From the NCBI GenBank assembly GCA_030762175.1, contig CM060831.1, positions 137,132,501 to 137,196,500 on the forward strand: 64,000 nt of DNA. The letters are read 5' to 3'. Source of the stretch: Metallyticus violacea (Eukaryota > Arthropoda > Insecta > Mantodea > Metallyticidae). Shown in pieces: positions 1 through 12,040 of the stretch; the stretch's first letter is position 1; the number at the start of each line of letters is the position of its first letter. Position numbers and translations under genes: made by a program. The notes below the pieces were generated by a model that was not told the DNA's origin, did no database searches, and saw nothing but the letters and a program-made list of their open reading frames with translations.

Positions 1-1285
1 GAGAAATGAAAACGAGATTGTAGGTATATAGATAACAGTAAAGTCTAATATGTACACTTATTTTTTTAAGAAAGGGGGTGTTACATCTCACGTGTATTTG
101 TACAAGAGTCTATCCAAAACATATTTAAAGTATTGCATCATGAACTGGATACTCTTAGTTTTTTTTCACTCCAAGAATTATCTGTCCATTCTCCATCATA
201 TTTAAGGTTACCAGCACATTCATTTGAGCTATTAAATTTTGATTATTGTATTTCACATACACACCGATAAGTAAACTAATATTGTGAACATAATTATCCA
301 TCGCGTAATGTACGATATCTCGCAGGACCAGAAACAATCGACCTTTTCAAAGATTCGCCTAAGAGTTGAAGCATGTTCAGGCATCTTCATGCAATAAAAA
401 GCGATGGGTTAGATGGAAATTAGTAGAAAACACAGTGTGTGTGTGTGTGTGTGTGTGTGTTTGCAGCTCTAGCATTATAAGAAATACAGGAAAAATTAGT
501 TAGTAAAAATTCTGCATATACTAAAATATCTTTTCCTTGCGAATAAACTGGTGTTTTGATTCTCGCAGATCTAAAAAGTTGCCAAATTTATAGCTATTTG
601 AAACTGGGACTTGACACATTGCTCTAGAGTCAACTGTCTACCATTTTCCCAAATGAATGTATATTGTCGTGAGACCGGCAGGAAACTGCTTCAAGAATAT
701 GAAGAATTTTACTGTGTTCTACCCAGAAATGAAATACGTGGGAATTTAATACCTTTAAATAGTTGAGGTTTATATAATAATTTTCATGCTTTTTTTTTTC
801 ATCACGTTTGTTTTGTCTTCCAAATATAATTTATTAGCGGTTATAATTTTCTCTAAAGATCTTCGTTCGTTTGGAGTTCAAAGGTAATTGTCAATATCTG
901 GGTATAGGCTGTGTTTTGGATCTTTTGAATTAATTTCTCCTTCACTACAGCCTTATCAACAGTAGCGGTAAGGATTAGAGCGTTGTCATGAAATAGAGGA
1001 ACACTGAATCAGTTTGTGCACAATATTCTATATTTAGCGAGGTATTTCTTTCCTTCAAGTCAATCAAGAGAATTTCAAAGAATGTCTTTCAACAGATGCA
1101 AACTATCAAATAATAATAAAACTTTCGCCTACGCTGCAATCCAGGAGTATTATAGAATGTTATAAAAATTTTAAATGATTGGTCTAACGAAATTCTGCCA
1201 GTTTTGTTTCTCTCCCTCCCCCATCCAGCTCTGTTGGCATCACTTCAACGCATATACATACTTCACCTATCTACATTTATAATTA
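1..1285. other. AT-rich sequence, no gene seen
   Basis: Apart from a (GT)13 microsatellite at 435-460, I see no coding similarity, SINE or terminal repeat here. Confidence 0.5.
435..460. repeat. (GT)13 microsatellite
   Basis: Thirteen uninterrupted GT units. Confidence 0.95.
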
Positions 1286-1800
1286 GTGTCACTGGATATC
1301 GCGATGAGTGCTAATTCTGCATATTTCTTACAAGATTATTTTAGTTTTGTTAAGGACCATAACAAACAAAATGATGCAACGGTATGGACAGTGAGAGGCG
1401 GTGTAGATTTCACTTATCTTAATGCAAGCAGCGCAGCGGTCAGAAAGAGTAAATCCTGTGTTTTTGTGCTGTGTTTACAGAGTTGATCATTTCGGTGATC
1501 TACATTGAGACAGGCTGTAACTGTGGAACTGTTGCTGGATTACTTTAGTATTTCGGAAAATGCGTCTATAGGAGGAGAGCGTGCTATTTTCGTATAAATA
1601 AAGAAACAGCTTTTTGAAGAATGTGAATAGACGAGGAAAGTGAAAGTGTCACAGGGACGGATGTCCAGGGAAGTAGCAGTTTATCATCAGCTATGGTCCC
1701 AGAGGAGAACAAAAAAGAAGTTTCTGGAAGGATTCCAAACATGCATACAAGATATGAACAAAACACCAATGTTTTCCATCTGTTTGTCCTGGATTAGCAA
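1286..1800 (+). other. Unassigned open stretch, possible decayed coding sequence
   Basis: An open frame at 1304-1486 (MSANSAYFLQDYFSFVKDHN and onward) is followed, after stops and in another frame, by a second protein-like stretch near 1630-1785 (EESESVTGTDVQGSSS...). Codon content looks more gene-like than the flanks, but I recognise no family and see no convincing splice context. It could be a transposon relic or an unrelated pseudogene. Confidence 0.15.
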
Positions 1801-2157
1801 TTGACATAACAGCTAGCCTGAAACTTACAACAGTTTTGACATAAAAAAGAAAAACATTGAGTAGGACTGTATTACAAAAAATCAGGACGCACAAAAACTG
1901 CCCAAACCAAAACATCCTGCAAGTTATGATAAACCGTGAAGGGTGTGATCATTTTACAGCAAGAAAATACATGACTGTATAATTGAGATTGTAGGAAATT
2001 TAGTGTTTCATGCCATATTATTTATTATTTCTCTCAAATGTTATTTTTTTTCATAATAAATGGTGTGATTTCTCAATAGTCATAGTACTCCCATTGTAAC
2101 TTTGAGGATTTTGTTGTAATAATCCATAGCAGCTAAAATTTATATGGTGGGTATGTA

Positions 2158-3275
2158 CGAGGTGGTATCTACAATATTCGGGACTGGTGCTGCCATCTCG
2201 ACAATAGTTGCAGTAGATTAGAACAGTTGCAGAAGATTAGAACAGAGTGTGTGCATCAAATTCTGTGCAAATTTCGGGGAAAATGCTACGGAGACCCTCG
2301 CAATGTTTCAACAAGTATTTTGGGAACAAAGCATGATTCGTACACGTGTGTTTGAGTGCCACGCTCGGTTCAGGACAGGCCGTACAGCTATTGAAGACGA
2401 TGCTCACATTGGTAGGCTCGTCAGCTGCACAACGTCATTCATTGTTGCCAAAGTTCAACATCTCATTCGTGAGGATCGAAGTCGAACAATTGAAGACCTT
2501 GCTCTTGAAGTGGGAATTGGTTATGGGACATGCCAACGAATTTTAACTGATGAATTGGTCATGCATCGTTTTGCCGCAAAATTTGTGCCATGGATTCCGA
2601 CTGCTGATCAGAAGACGCAGCGTATTGAAGTTTGCACGGAGTTTCTTCAAGCCGCATGCTTATGACCCTGAGACGAAACAACAATCCTCTCAGTGGAAGA
2701 GCCCGAACTCACCAAGACCAAAAAAAAAAGAGAGAGAGAGACAAGTGAAGAGCAAAATCAAGAGCATGCTCCTAGTTTTCTTTGATACCAAGGGGATTGT
2801 GCACACAAAAAATCTTCCCACGGAATCAAACAGTGGATCCCACATACTTTTGTGACGTTTGGCAACGGTCCGAACTTTGGCGACAAGGGAACTGGCTGTT
2901 GCATCATGATAATGCGTCCTTTCACAATTCCGTGTTCACCATGAGCTTTTTGACGAAAAACAACATGACGGTTGTCTCCCATCCCCCGTACTCGCCTGAT
3001 TTGGTACCCTGAGACTTCGCTCTATTCCCCAAACTGAAAATCAAGTTGAAAGGACGTTGGTTCGACACAATTGAGAGGATTCAAGAAGAAACGCTGTCTG
3101 TGCTAAACACCCTCATAGCATCACTTCCAAGTTGCCCTTGGAAAATGCCAGAATCGCTAGGACCGGTGTATACGTGTGGAAGGGAACTACTTCGAGGGTG
3201 ACGGTGTCATTAGTCTCAAAGTAATTTTTTGACCAGATGGCAGCACTAGTCCCGAACTTTCTGGATACCACATCG
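2158..3275 (+). mobile_element. Mariner (DD34D) transposon, inactivated
   Basis: The element is bounded by TA dinucleotides (2156-2157, 3276-3277) and has inverted ends: the first ~40 bases, starting cgaggtggta, match the reverse complement of 3235-3275. Inside, 2249-2665 encodes the mariner N-terminus (CIKFCANFGENATETL, then RVFECHARFRTGRT). Frameshifts follow, then VFFDTKGIVH (first catalytic Asp), WLLHHDNASFHNSVFT (second Asp) and PPYSPDLVP-stop-DF (third Asp, 34 residues on). A TGA at 3010-3012 sits just before the third catalytic Asp, where Cys is usual. At about 1.1 kb it is short of the usual 1.3 kb and carries internal loss. It cannot make active transposase. Confidence 0.88.
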
Positions 3276-3277
3276 TA

Positions 3278-4205
3278 TAAATATTCAACGCAAATAATTT
3301 GCACTACAATATATATCGTAACCCATCCTTGTGAGCAAAATCTTTGTAAACTGCTTTGAACTGGTTAAAACTCAGCAATTTAGTTTCATCCGGTTAGTTT
3401 GATATTCTGTAGTGTTTTACGATAGACAGACGAGCAGGCATGCTCAACACAAAGCTAATAAGCCCTTTGTATCAAGTTTGGACAGGATGATTGTGGAAAA
3501 TACTGTTAAATTTTATTGAGAATAACACAACTGTGAAATATTGCATGCAAGTTGTTCTTATTCCATTTTTTGCTTTCATCGCTCAGAAAACGTGTTCTAC
3601 CGAAGCATGCCGGTTTGCCCAACAGTTCCTGTTCTTCCTCCAGTTTACGGATCTGACAGAAAAACAACGCCCATTCTGACACCTCCCTGACCCCGAGCAT
3701 TAATACAAAGCTTTTTCTTCAGTGGCGGAGCATCGCTATAGAGCGAAGTGCTCTTTTAGCTTATGTATCGGCTGGAATTCTTTACCCTTGCGTTCCTTCA
3801 AAAAGACGGGCTCCCCTTTCAGGCTTATTTTATGGTAACTTTGACAAGTTCTCGTGTATAATTTAAAATAAGTTTTCTGTTTTGAAAGGTAAATATATTT
3901 GCTCTATCGTTTCCGTAGTTTATCAACATTACTTCTGCTTTTTAATCTCATGCGTCCATATTTATTTTAGATATTTCGAAGAATCGTGTTTTTCAAGCAA
4001 CATTTCTAGCTTTGTTTTTGTTAATAATTTCTTCTTTACGAAAGTACAATTATTATAAGTTTACGGGGAAAACTGTTGAAATTTACATTTATAGAATTTC
4101 TAATTTGCTTTCAACACAATAGGCTACGCGTGAACATACTCTTTCATTATCGAAATGTGAACACTGTTGTGATTACAAAAAAATATCTTTGGGTAAACTA
4201 CTTTC
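3278..4205. other. No feature recognised
   Basis: AT-rich sequence between the mariner and a SINE. No convincing coding or repeat structure was seen on either strand. Confidence 0.4.
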
Positions 4206-4470
4206 ACGAACATGAGTGACGGAAGCTCTGGGGTTTGATTCCCACCAGGACCGTCCTCCTTGACTCAGGTCCGCCCCCCCCCCCCCCTCTTCCCGGGTTT
4301 TCCTTGGTCCTCATAAATGGCAAATGCCGCCGAGGTTCCCTAAACTTAGGTCTGGAACACTTCTTTCCTTAAAAAATTCCTTTCCTAATTTATTATTTCA
4401 GCTGTTGTTTATTAGTGTTCACCTCCTGTGACACCTCAGTAGTAAAAATGAGTTTTAAAAAAAGAACAGG
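4206..4470 (+). mobile_element. SINE family A, head-truncated copy
   Basis: It starts inside the tRNA-like head, keeps a B-box-like ggtttgattcc, and then carries the family body (ctgactcagg, cctcataaatggcaaatgcc, cctcagtagtaaaaa) and an A-rich tail. A run of about 16 C at 4267-4282 interrupts the body. Confidence 0.8.
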
Positions 4471-5236
4471 ATCGTTGTCCTGTAAGAAATGTTCCAAGAT
4501 ATAGAAATAATTTCTATTTTTCCCCCTTCATTTCTTATTATGGCAGTCAGATATTGATGGTCATAACCGTCATAATTTAACAGCGTTTCAAGTTGTAATG
4601 TGCCATTCTATATCAAGTATTGATACTTCCAAAATTAATATAAAACAGTTCACGGAAAGTTCTTCTATAATGGTTTTTATTTCACCATTAGATGAAGACA
4701 AAAATAATGAGTTAAATATACAAGCATACACTATTCGACCTCCTAACCTAAAACTCGGTAGTTTGTCCATACTTAGAGGATAATATTTGTAAATAAGTGA
4801 GCACTGAATTAGTAGAAATTACACCTGTAAGTATTTACCAGTTAACTTTTCTAAAACTTTCCACAACTTGCTAAAGTTATAACTTGTAACTTTTCTACTA
4901 TAATCTTTTAATTTGTTCCTTTTTTAACAGACCTTGAATCGTTTCTAATACCGAAGTTTCCAGGTGCTCTTCTTTTATGGAACGTTTGATTTTAAAAAAA
5001 AAATTAAATCTTCTGCTGTAATTTTGTTCAGTATCGTCCTTCCAAAGGTAGGTAGCATTGTATTAAATTCTCAATAGTTACGGGTATCTATGAGACAATA
5101 GGTGCTTTTATAATACACTGTTTGCTTCAATACAAAATATCAGATTAGATATCTCATGCAAATACAACAAAATGTATTTTAAAATAAGAATAAATAAAAT
5201 AAAAAAATAAAAGGAGGAATGTTTCTCTTTCTTTCT

Positions 5237-5239
<3 letters not shown>

Positions 5240-5287
<48 letters not shown>
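5240..5287. repeat. (AC)24 microsatellite
   Basis: Uninterrupted run abutting the 5' end of the SINE that follows. Confidence 0.95.
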
Positions 5288-5289
<2 letters not shown>

Positions 5290-5572
5290 CGCCACAGGTG
5301 GCCGAGGTTGTTAAGGCGCGGACTCCTGAGCGAGAGGTCTGGGGTTCGAATCCCGCCGGACCGCCCTCCCTGACTGAGGTTTTTTCCAGGTTTTCATCAG
5401 TCCTCATAAATGGCAAATGCCAAGGAGGTACCCTAAATTTAGACCTGGAACGTTTCCTTCCTTATTAAAAATCTTTTCCCAGTGTATCATTTTAACTCAT
5501 GTACCCTCAGTGTTTACCGTCTGTGGTGCCTCAGTAGTAAAAACGGGCGTTGAACAGCATTAAAAAAAGAAA
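5288..5572 (+). mobile_element. SINE family A, full-length reference copy
   Basis: This is a tRNA-derived SINE. The head has an A-box-like ggtggccgaggttgtt and a B-box ggggttcgaatccc, the RNA polymerase III promoter of tRNA genes. The body contains ctccctgactgagg, cctcataaatggcaaatgcc, cctggaacg and gcctcagtagtaaaaac, ending in an A-rich tail. Nine related copies or fragments occur in this window, so the family is abundant in this genome. Confidence 0.9.
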
Positions 5573-6240
5573 CACATACACACACAACTGAATTCATTCA
5601 ATTTGCCTCCCCACAAACCGTCCCTTGTGATCAACCTTTTCAGACCTAAGCTGTTATTCAAATTTACCTATTCTCTCATCTTTCCTGCTTGCTATCAGAG
5701 CCGAGCATGACCATCTCCCTCTATTTGTCCCTCCATTCTTCCGTACTTTTACATTTCTCCACTATCCCACCTCCTCCTCATAAATGGGGGAAATTTTCAA
5801 CACATTTTCTTCAATGACAATCATCCGCCGTGCCCCCAGTCCGAGCCATGTGACTAGTGAGTTTGGTTCCTCTTTTGATGTACTGCTCCACCCCTCACTC
5901 TGAACTACCAGCAAAATCATCTCCCTACAATGCGCTGGCTGTCCATGTCGTTTCCAGTCCCTTTCTTAATTTGGATGCCCATATCTTAACAGTTCATGGT
6001 AGTACAATGCCATATCTAAAGTTTAGTTCCGATGAATAATTCGCAGCCTGTACTTCGCTGAAACTGATTACAATTTAAAAGTGCCCAGTTTTGATGGTAT
6101 TTTGTTATTATGTAAATAGCAAAAGCTCTGAAATTTTGCTAAAAAATTTAAAAATATTTAATGAGTTTTGTCACCGAATTACTGGTATTCATTTCCCTGG
6201 TTTGCTCTTAAGAAAATTTCCATGCTTACATATTTGTTTT
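5573..6240. other. Pyrimidine-rich unique sequence, no gene seen
   Basis: The + strand is rich in C and T (clusters of tcc and ctcc). I recognise no protein, RNA or repeat family in it. Confidence 0.4.
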
Positions 6241-6244
6241 AAGT

Positions 6245-7235
6245 AGTTAGGCCTGCTTTTGTAGCGAGAACCATCTTTAGCTACAAGTGACCACTGTTTG
6301 CCTCATGCTGCGACCAGTATGCTTACCTGGAAGATCCACTCTCACATCTTTGATCTGGTCTTGTTTCGTGACCTCCCTAATGTCATTTCAAATGTTATAC
6401 AGTGTGTACACCTCCCTTTATGCCGATCTGCTTCCTAATATTAACTGTCTTCTAAGGAAGTACCAAGAATACTTCTCTGCATTTTCCTCTGGTAAACCTG
6501 TAGCAGTATTTTGTCCAAGGAGGTGTAGCGCGATGCTGGGATCACACAGCTGCCTAACAACGTTCTTTTTTGTATAGTCGTAGAAATTTTAGACTCCATA
6601 ATTTGTGCAAAGCTACTACAATTCTTCTATTTATTACTCTCCCGGAAGACTGTCCAAAAATAATTTGATCCTCTTATTAGTAATCTTTCACACATTCTAC
6701 TAGTTTTCGGTCAATGTTTATTTGTAATTACCTTCCGTTGATATAATTCTTGGTTTCTCTGGTGTTCATTGCAAGATCTACTCCGTTGTTGATCTTTGAT
6801 ATAGTTAGGATCGCGCTTTTATTTCTTCCCTTGATTTCGTCAGCAAATCATCTATGTTTATTTCAAAATCGTTTCCCCAATATAGCTTATGAAACTGGCT
6901 TTTCTAGGAAACAGGTAAAAACTTGGGATAGAGGAACCCCTTGCATTACTCCCCGTTCTAACTTAAATACCCTTTGAATTTGTATTTATATTTTACGACT
7001 ATTACTGTACCTGCTTATTGGCAAGACGTCTAAAGCATTTACTCTGGTCCTCTAGTACTTGAAGGACTCGTTTGTACTCTACAGAATCGAAGGCTTTTGT
7101 GCAGTCGATAAATACTGTATAAAGAGTGCGTTTGAATTTTTCTGATTTTTTCAATTATTTTACTTGTGGTCTGAAGATCAGTGGCGAAACATGGCTTTTT
7201 ATAACGGATAGACTGAGATATCTAATTAATTTTAA
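6245..7235 (-). pseudogene. Non-LTR retrotransposon reverse transcriptase relic
   Basis: The minus strand at 7030-7130 reads TVFIDCTKAFDSVEYKRVLQ, the motif around the first catalytic Asp of LINE reverse transcriptases. At 6880-6965 it reads a form of the GxxQGxxLSxxLF motif (GVMQGVPLSQVFT), followed near 6840 by a degraded F-A-D-D motif (FADEIKG). Several frameshifts and stops are present. The minus strand of 6290-6560 looks like the post-RT C-terminal region. The element is dead and truncated at both ends. Confidence 0.7.
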
Positions 7236-8027
7236 ATATACTATGAAAATGCTATCATAAAATTCTTTCATGATCAAAATTGCCATTGTGACTATCAATA
7301 ATGCAATATTAAAACGTTCATGTTTCATAACCCACCTGTATATAAATCCAATCCTTCGATCATTTTTCTTTATTTAACACTCTTGAAATAAATTCGTGAT
7401 GTTTCAATTAACTTTATACCGTTCCCTTGCTCTATAAACCTTGCTAGATACGGCGCCGTTCCGCTACAGTTAACGATTACGTAGAAATGGAGGGAAAAAG
7501 AGCTATAGATGAAGAGTTACCAATCTAATATAAGAACCGGGTCCTGCGTAAACTAAAAGAAATTAAGAGAGTTTAAAAATCAATTTTAAAAACAATTAGT
7601 CTCAATAAATAGTATTTGTTGTTAAAATAAAAACAGTTAACAGTTAACATCATTCCATATTGTCACTAAAATAGCGAAGTACAATATTTTAAATTGATAT
7701 CGTCTGTATCCTGTCTTTCTGTCTGTCTTTCAGTTGGCTTCAAATTCTATAAAACCGTAGAGGATTGAATAATCACATGAACTGTGACCTAGGTTATTCT
7801 ACAGAGTAATGAAAACTACATGAAGCCCCCGCTTTTTCACTTTTTCCTAACATAATGTAGAAAATTACTAGTGAACTTACACAGGACCACCTGAGTCTCA
7901 TGCTGCCATTGGCTATCTATGCACTAGTTCATATTAGAAAACATCCCAGTCCAATAAAAATTAATATATATATATATAGTCAGCACACTATTTTTGAGTA
8001 CGCTCAACCTTACATCTTTAATGAATT
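7236..8027. other. No feature recognised
   Basis: AT-rich sequence with a short (TA)n at 7963-7977. No gene or repeat family was recognised. Confidence 0.4.
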
Positions 8028-8306
8028 TTTTTAACAGTGTTTAACGCCCGTTTTTACTACTGAGGCACCACAGACGGTGAACACTGATGATATATGAGAT
8101 GAAATGATAAATTGGGAAAGTATATTTTTTAAGGAAGGAAGCGTTCCAGGCCTAAGTTTAGGGTACCTCCCCGGCATTTGCCATTTATGAGGACTGAGGA
8201 AAACCTGGAAAAAACCTCAGTCAGGAAGAGCGGTCCTGGCCGGGATTCGAACCCCAGACCTCCCGCTCACGAGTCCGCGCCTTAACGACTTCGGCCACGG
8301 TGGCTT
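8028..8306 (-). mobile_element. SINE family A, near full-length
   Basis: Reverse-complement copy: T-rich tail at 8028, body with tactgaggcaccacagacgg and ggcatttgccatttatgagg, B-box as gggattcgaacccc, and the tRNA-like head ending ggccacggtggc at 8306. Confidence 0.9.
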
Positions 8307-8689
8307 TAATGGATGTTTCATCTCCGCAGATGACCTGTGGTACTATAGCTTGACGGGAATCCTACCTGCTTAGACTTATTAATTATATAATAATATTACT
8401 TTATTAAATAATACTAAATAAAATTTTGAGCAGCTAAAAAGTGTTCACAGGAAATGTAAATTTGCTCTCTCTCTCTCGATGAAAATAAAATTCAAAATTG
8501 TTGTTATTTCAATTCATTCAAAATTTACTCATGGTAATGTGTGTCAGATTGACTTACAGTAGCACACAATATACAGAGTGTCTTAAAAGTCAGTTAACCG
8601 AAATGCAGAAGTAAAAACAATTTTATTATTCGTTCTGTGGAATTTCTTAATAATGAATCGTTCATTGTATAAATAAAAACGTGCCAAAG

Positions 8690-8930
8690 TCCCCAGTGGA
8701 AGCACCTCCGGGAGAAAAGATTGCGGTGAGGCGACACCAAGCGGCCAGTATCCCGGAGGACACAGAGGGGTCCCTAATATTGTTTCTAGAATATTCCAAC
8801 GCCATAGATGCCCCTCCCCTCCAAGAAGATCGAGCCCCTTAGTATAGCCGCTTTCATACCAGACGCCGGGGCAGAAACCTTTCCAAAGCGCAAGCCATCG
8901 TCACACCGCACCAGCCCTCTCGCCTGACAC
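8690..8930. other. GC-richer unassigned segment
   Basis: Distinctly richer in G and C than the surroundings (for example ggaagcacctccgggag). It is bordered on the right by a SINE fragment. No coding family was recognised, and it may be part of an unlisted repeat. Confidence 0.25.
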
Positions 8931-9035
8931 CGCCACAGGTGCCCGAGATCGTTAAGGCGAGGACTCATGAGCGGGAGGTTTGGTGTTCGATTCCAATTAC
9001 TGTCCTCTTTGACAGGTTTTTTCATTGTCGTTTTC
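8931..9035 (+). mobile_element. SINE family A, head fragment
   Basis: Contains ccgccacaggtgcccgagat, the B-box-like gtgttcgattcc and a short stretch of the body ending near the tttttcattg motif. The 3' part is missing. Confidence 0.75.
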
Positions 9036-10334
9036 GATGTCTAGTAGGTAGATGGAGATTTGAAGAAAACAAATTGGGTACAACTGCAATTTCTTTGTAA
9101 TTCGCTAAAATAATCGCATGTTGAGATGGTGAACTTGTAATAACAATTGCACGTCGTCATTATATCTTTATGAGAAGCGCTTTAATTAGCTGGAACTCAA
9201 CTAATTCTTATCGAAACGGTTCAGCAGTTAATGAGCGAATCCTAGATAAAAAGTATTTTGAGTCTGAATTCGCTTAGACATCGGATATCGATTTAAAGCA
9301 TGCCTCGCCTTTAGGCATTTACTGTCAGCGTTACGCCACTGTTTACTGTGCCCTTAAGGCTCATGGAGATGGGTATACAAATAATTAGTTACCGTTACTC
9401 AGGTTTCGCACCACTAGTTATAATTGTGGGCAATGAATCACTTCTTCACTGCCTCCAGGTGGCGTAGTTCTATCGTCCCCAATTAAATTGAAATGTATCC
9501 AGACGCCTTGAAGCGCGAGGAAAAGGTAAAGAAACGTATTACTCTAGCGTTCCTCCTCCCCCGCCAGTCCGGTCGTGAATCAGATTACACGCAGTCGTGG
9601 CATCATTTATTTGCGTATATTTTATGACGTGACATCGAGTCGGAGATGGCGTGGCAAGCGATAAGGCCAAGTGTGCGTACATAAATGACGTGATAATTGC
9701 AACTTCCCTGAAGTACGTCACGATTTCACAGGCAATTCGCTTGTTTAGAACGGGGCGTGTACTATCTTGCGAAATGCTAGCTTTTTATTTCTTTTAAATA
9801 ATTAATAGCTTGTTTCACTTTGTTTTTAATGTTAACTTTTAAGTGTTGGAAGTTTTTCAAAATGGTCATTAAATTTTTGCCATAGCTCTGCAATACAAGT
9901 CATTGTTCTAATGTTAACCTTTGGAGCTCAAGCGGATATTGCAAAGAAAAAAAAATATCAAACAACTGTAAAGTATACAAATGCTTACGAACTTTATAAT
10001 ATCAAAGGTTTAGGCGACCATATTATATGAAGCTTCGTGTGTAATAACAGTAGTAAAATCAATTTTTAAAACAACTGCCGAAATGGCAAAAATATTCACA
10101 GCAATGGAGCATGATTCTACTACAACTATTTCAGTAAGATTATAACACCATCCATAGAAAGGATCACATTCGACTAAGTCGACAATATGCCATATACAAC
10201 AGATATTGCAGGCAGGGAAAAATAGTTGCTGCTGTGATATAGAAACAGAGCTTCATAATACACAAAATCAAGGGAAAACTACATGAAATTAGCTCAAATG
10301 ATCATGCTGAACAAGTGTCAATATGATCTTGTTG
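9036..10334. other. Unique sequence with clustered CRE-like sites
   Basis: No repeat or coding similarity was seen. Three TGACGT cores lie within 96 bp: TGACGTGA at 9625-9632 and 9686-9693, and TACGTCA (inverse) at 9714-9720. Homeobox-type TAATTA/TTAATTAG words occur nearby (9190, 9385). This could be an enhancer or distal promoter for Nox5, but that is only inference. Confidence 0.25.
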
Positions 10335-10575
10335 TTGATCTGTTTTGTTTACGGACTATCTTTAACATCTCAGGTTATCAGCGTCCCATTCAATTCAGGG
10401 CGTGAAACGGCCGACAAATTTTGCTCAGAGGCCTCTTCTTTCAGGCTTGAAATTCTTTTACGTGCCGTAAATCTACGACTTTACTTCCCATCCCAAGGAA
10501 AGCATACTAGGATGTTTTTTTGCCCGAAAAATCCATCGATCCTAGCCGGAATTGAATCCGCGATCTGTGCAATAC
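10335..10575 (-). mobile_element. SINE family B copy
   Basis: Reverse-complement copy. The 3' end (tttacggactatctttaaca, catctcaggttatcag) comes first, then gaggcctcttctttcaggct and aaaaatccatcgatcctagc. The B-box region at 10555 has decayed and the tRNA-like head is truncated. Confidence 0.85.
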
Positions 10576-10879
10576 GAAGTGTATTGCAATTCATTCACAG
10601 ATGAGTTTTGAAAAAAAGCCATATACAGGGTGGTTTTCTCTAATATTAGCGCTTAGGCTTCATACTTGTACACATATACGATGTCATAACTCGAACAAAG
10701 AAATCGCTCGTATGTATTGATGATGACCATGTGTATCGAGAAACAGAGCCTCCATTTTTAACAATATCTGTAAGAGTGCAATCAAATGTAAATTAAGTAT
10801 AAGAAACTATTGACGAACACAACTTTTTTCCACCCTATACTGATCTAAGTACACTAGCTATAACCACAATAATATAACC

Positions 10880-11100
10880 CAGTTAATACCAGAAAATATT
10901 AAAAGCCTCAGAAAGAACTGGCTGGTCTATATTTGTATGGGTCAAGGTCAAGTTGGAAATAGAAGGAAATGAAGTAGCAGGTAAATCAGCAAGAGACAAC
11001 AATAAACTACTTCGAAGTGACACAAAACAAAAAGCTTAAGTGCACAAGAATAAGGATTCGCCAAACGGAGAAAATGAAGAAAAAAATTTTAAAAAAAATA
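10880..11100 (+). pseudogene. LINE RNase H fragment
   Basis: One frame reads SIFVWVKVKLEIEGNEVAGK and SARDNNKLL. It resembles the end of a retrotransposon RNase H, where a W-V-x-x-H-x-x-I-x-G-N-E-x-A-D-x-x-A block is typical. The catalytic His is replaced and stops lie on both sides. It is a short, dead fragment. Confidence 0.45.
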
Positions 11101-11127
11101 AAACCAATATAGGTGTATGCAAGTTTT

Positions 11128-11376
11128 TCCCGTCCCTACGACAGAGGATACGGGAGGTATGGAGTTCGATTTCCACCAGGACCGTCTTCCCTGACTGAGG
11201 CATTATCCAGGTTTTCCGCAGTCCTCATAAATGGCAAATGCCGAGGAGGTATCCTAAACTCAGACCTGGAACGCTTTCTTCCTTTCTTCCTGTTAATCAT
11301 TTCATCTCATATATCATCAATGTCCACATCTGTGACGCCTAAGTAATTAAAATGGCCGTTAAAGACTATTAAAAAA
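11128..11376 (+). mobile_element. SINE family A copy, head-truncated
   Basis: Begins in the tRNA-like head (B-box-like ggagttcgatttcc), has the ctgactgagg and cctcataaatggcaaatgcc blocks, and ends at an A-rich tail at 11376, 21 bp before the next copy. Confidence 0.85.
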
Positions 11377-11397
11377 ACAGCTAGGTTAACAGGACAA

Positions 11398-11682
11398 ACC
11401 GCCACGAGTGGCCTAGATCTTTAGGAGGGTCTAGTGAACGGGAGGCCTGGGGTTCGATTCCCGCCAAGACCGTCCTCCCTGACTGAGGTTTTTCCAAGTT
11501 TCTCTCAGTCCTCGTGGATGATAGGTGCCGGGGAGATGCCCTAAACTTGGACCTGGAACATTTCGTTCCTTAAAAATAAGCGTTTTCTAATTTATCATTT
11601 CATCTTGTGTATTACCAGCGCCCATCGCCTTTGATACCTCAGCAGTAAAAACGGATTTTAAACATTATTATAAAACCAAGGC
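11398..11682 (+). mobile_element. SINE family A copy
   Basis: Full head (ccgccacgagtggcctagat, B-box ggggttcgattccc) and a body with substitutions. Same orientation as the copy just upstream, so the two form a tandem pair. Confidence 0.85.
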
Positions 11683-12040
11683 GTATCTGTGCCGTTTTGA
11701 GATCAAAGATGACCCGTGTTCCTGTCTTCAAGACACACAAAATATTTACATATTCATATGCCAAATTGGATACTGCATACTGCAGCACGAAACGCATAGA
11801 AATGATTATAGATAGCTAGATTCACATCAAAATGTTTTAAGAAATTAAAAATATTTATTTACTCAACAGACTTTACAGCATGGAAACATAGTAAACACTG
11901 AAAATGCAAATTATGTTTAAAATGTGTTTTAACTATAATATTGCATTTCATGGGGGGAAAAGTCATTTTTCTTTATGTGTTCCTAGGTTTTAATAAGCAA
12001 TTAAATGCGGCCTTAGATTATTATTGAATGAATTCTTATT
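11683..12040. other. No feature recognised
   Basis: AT-rich sequence with no recognisable gene or repeat. Confidence 0.4.

Noticed and set aside
1286..1486. First exon of Nox5
   Set aside because: No suitable donor or phase to join the exon at 15809 could be argued, and the sequence resembles no NOX N-terminus.
5288..5372. tRNA gene
   Set aside because: A and B boxes are present but the sequence continues into a repeated SINE body, and no good cloverleaf or anticodon arm can be drawn; the same holds for the heads of the other SINE copies.
5108..5416. Open frame of 102 codons on the minus strand
   Set aside because: It runs through the (AC)24 repeat and a SINE; no gene.
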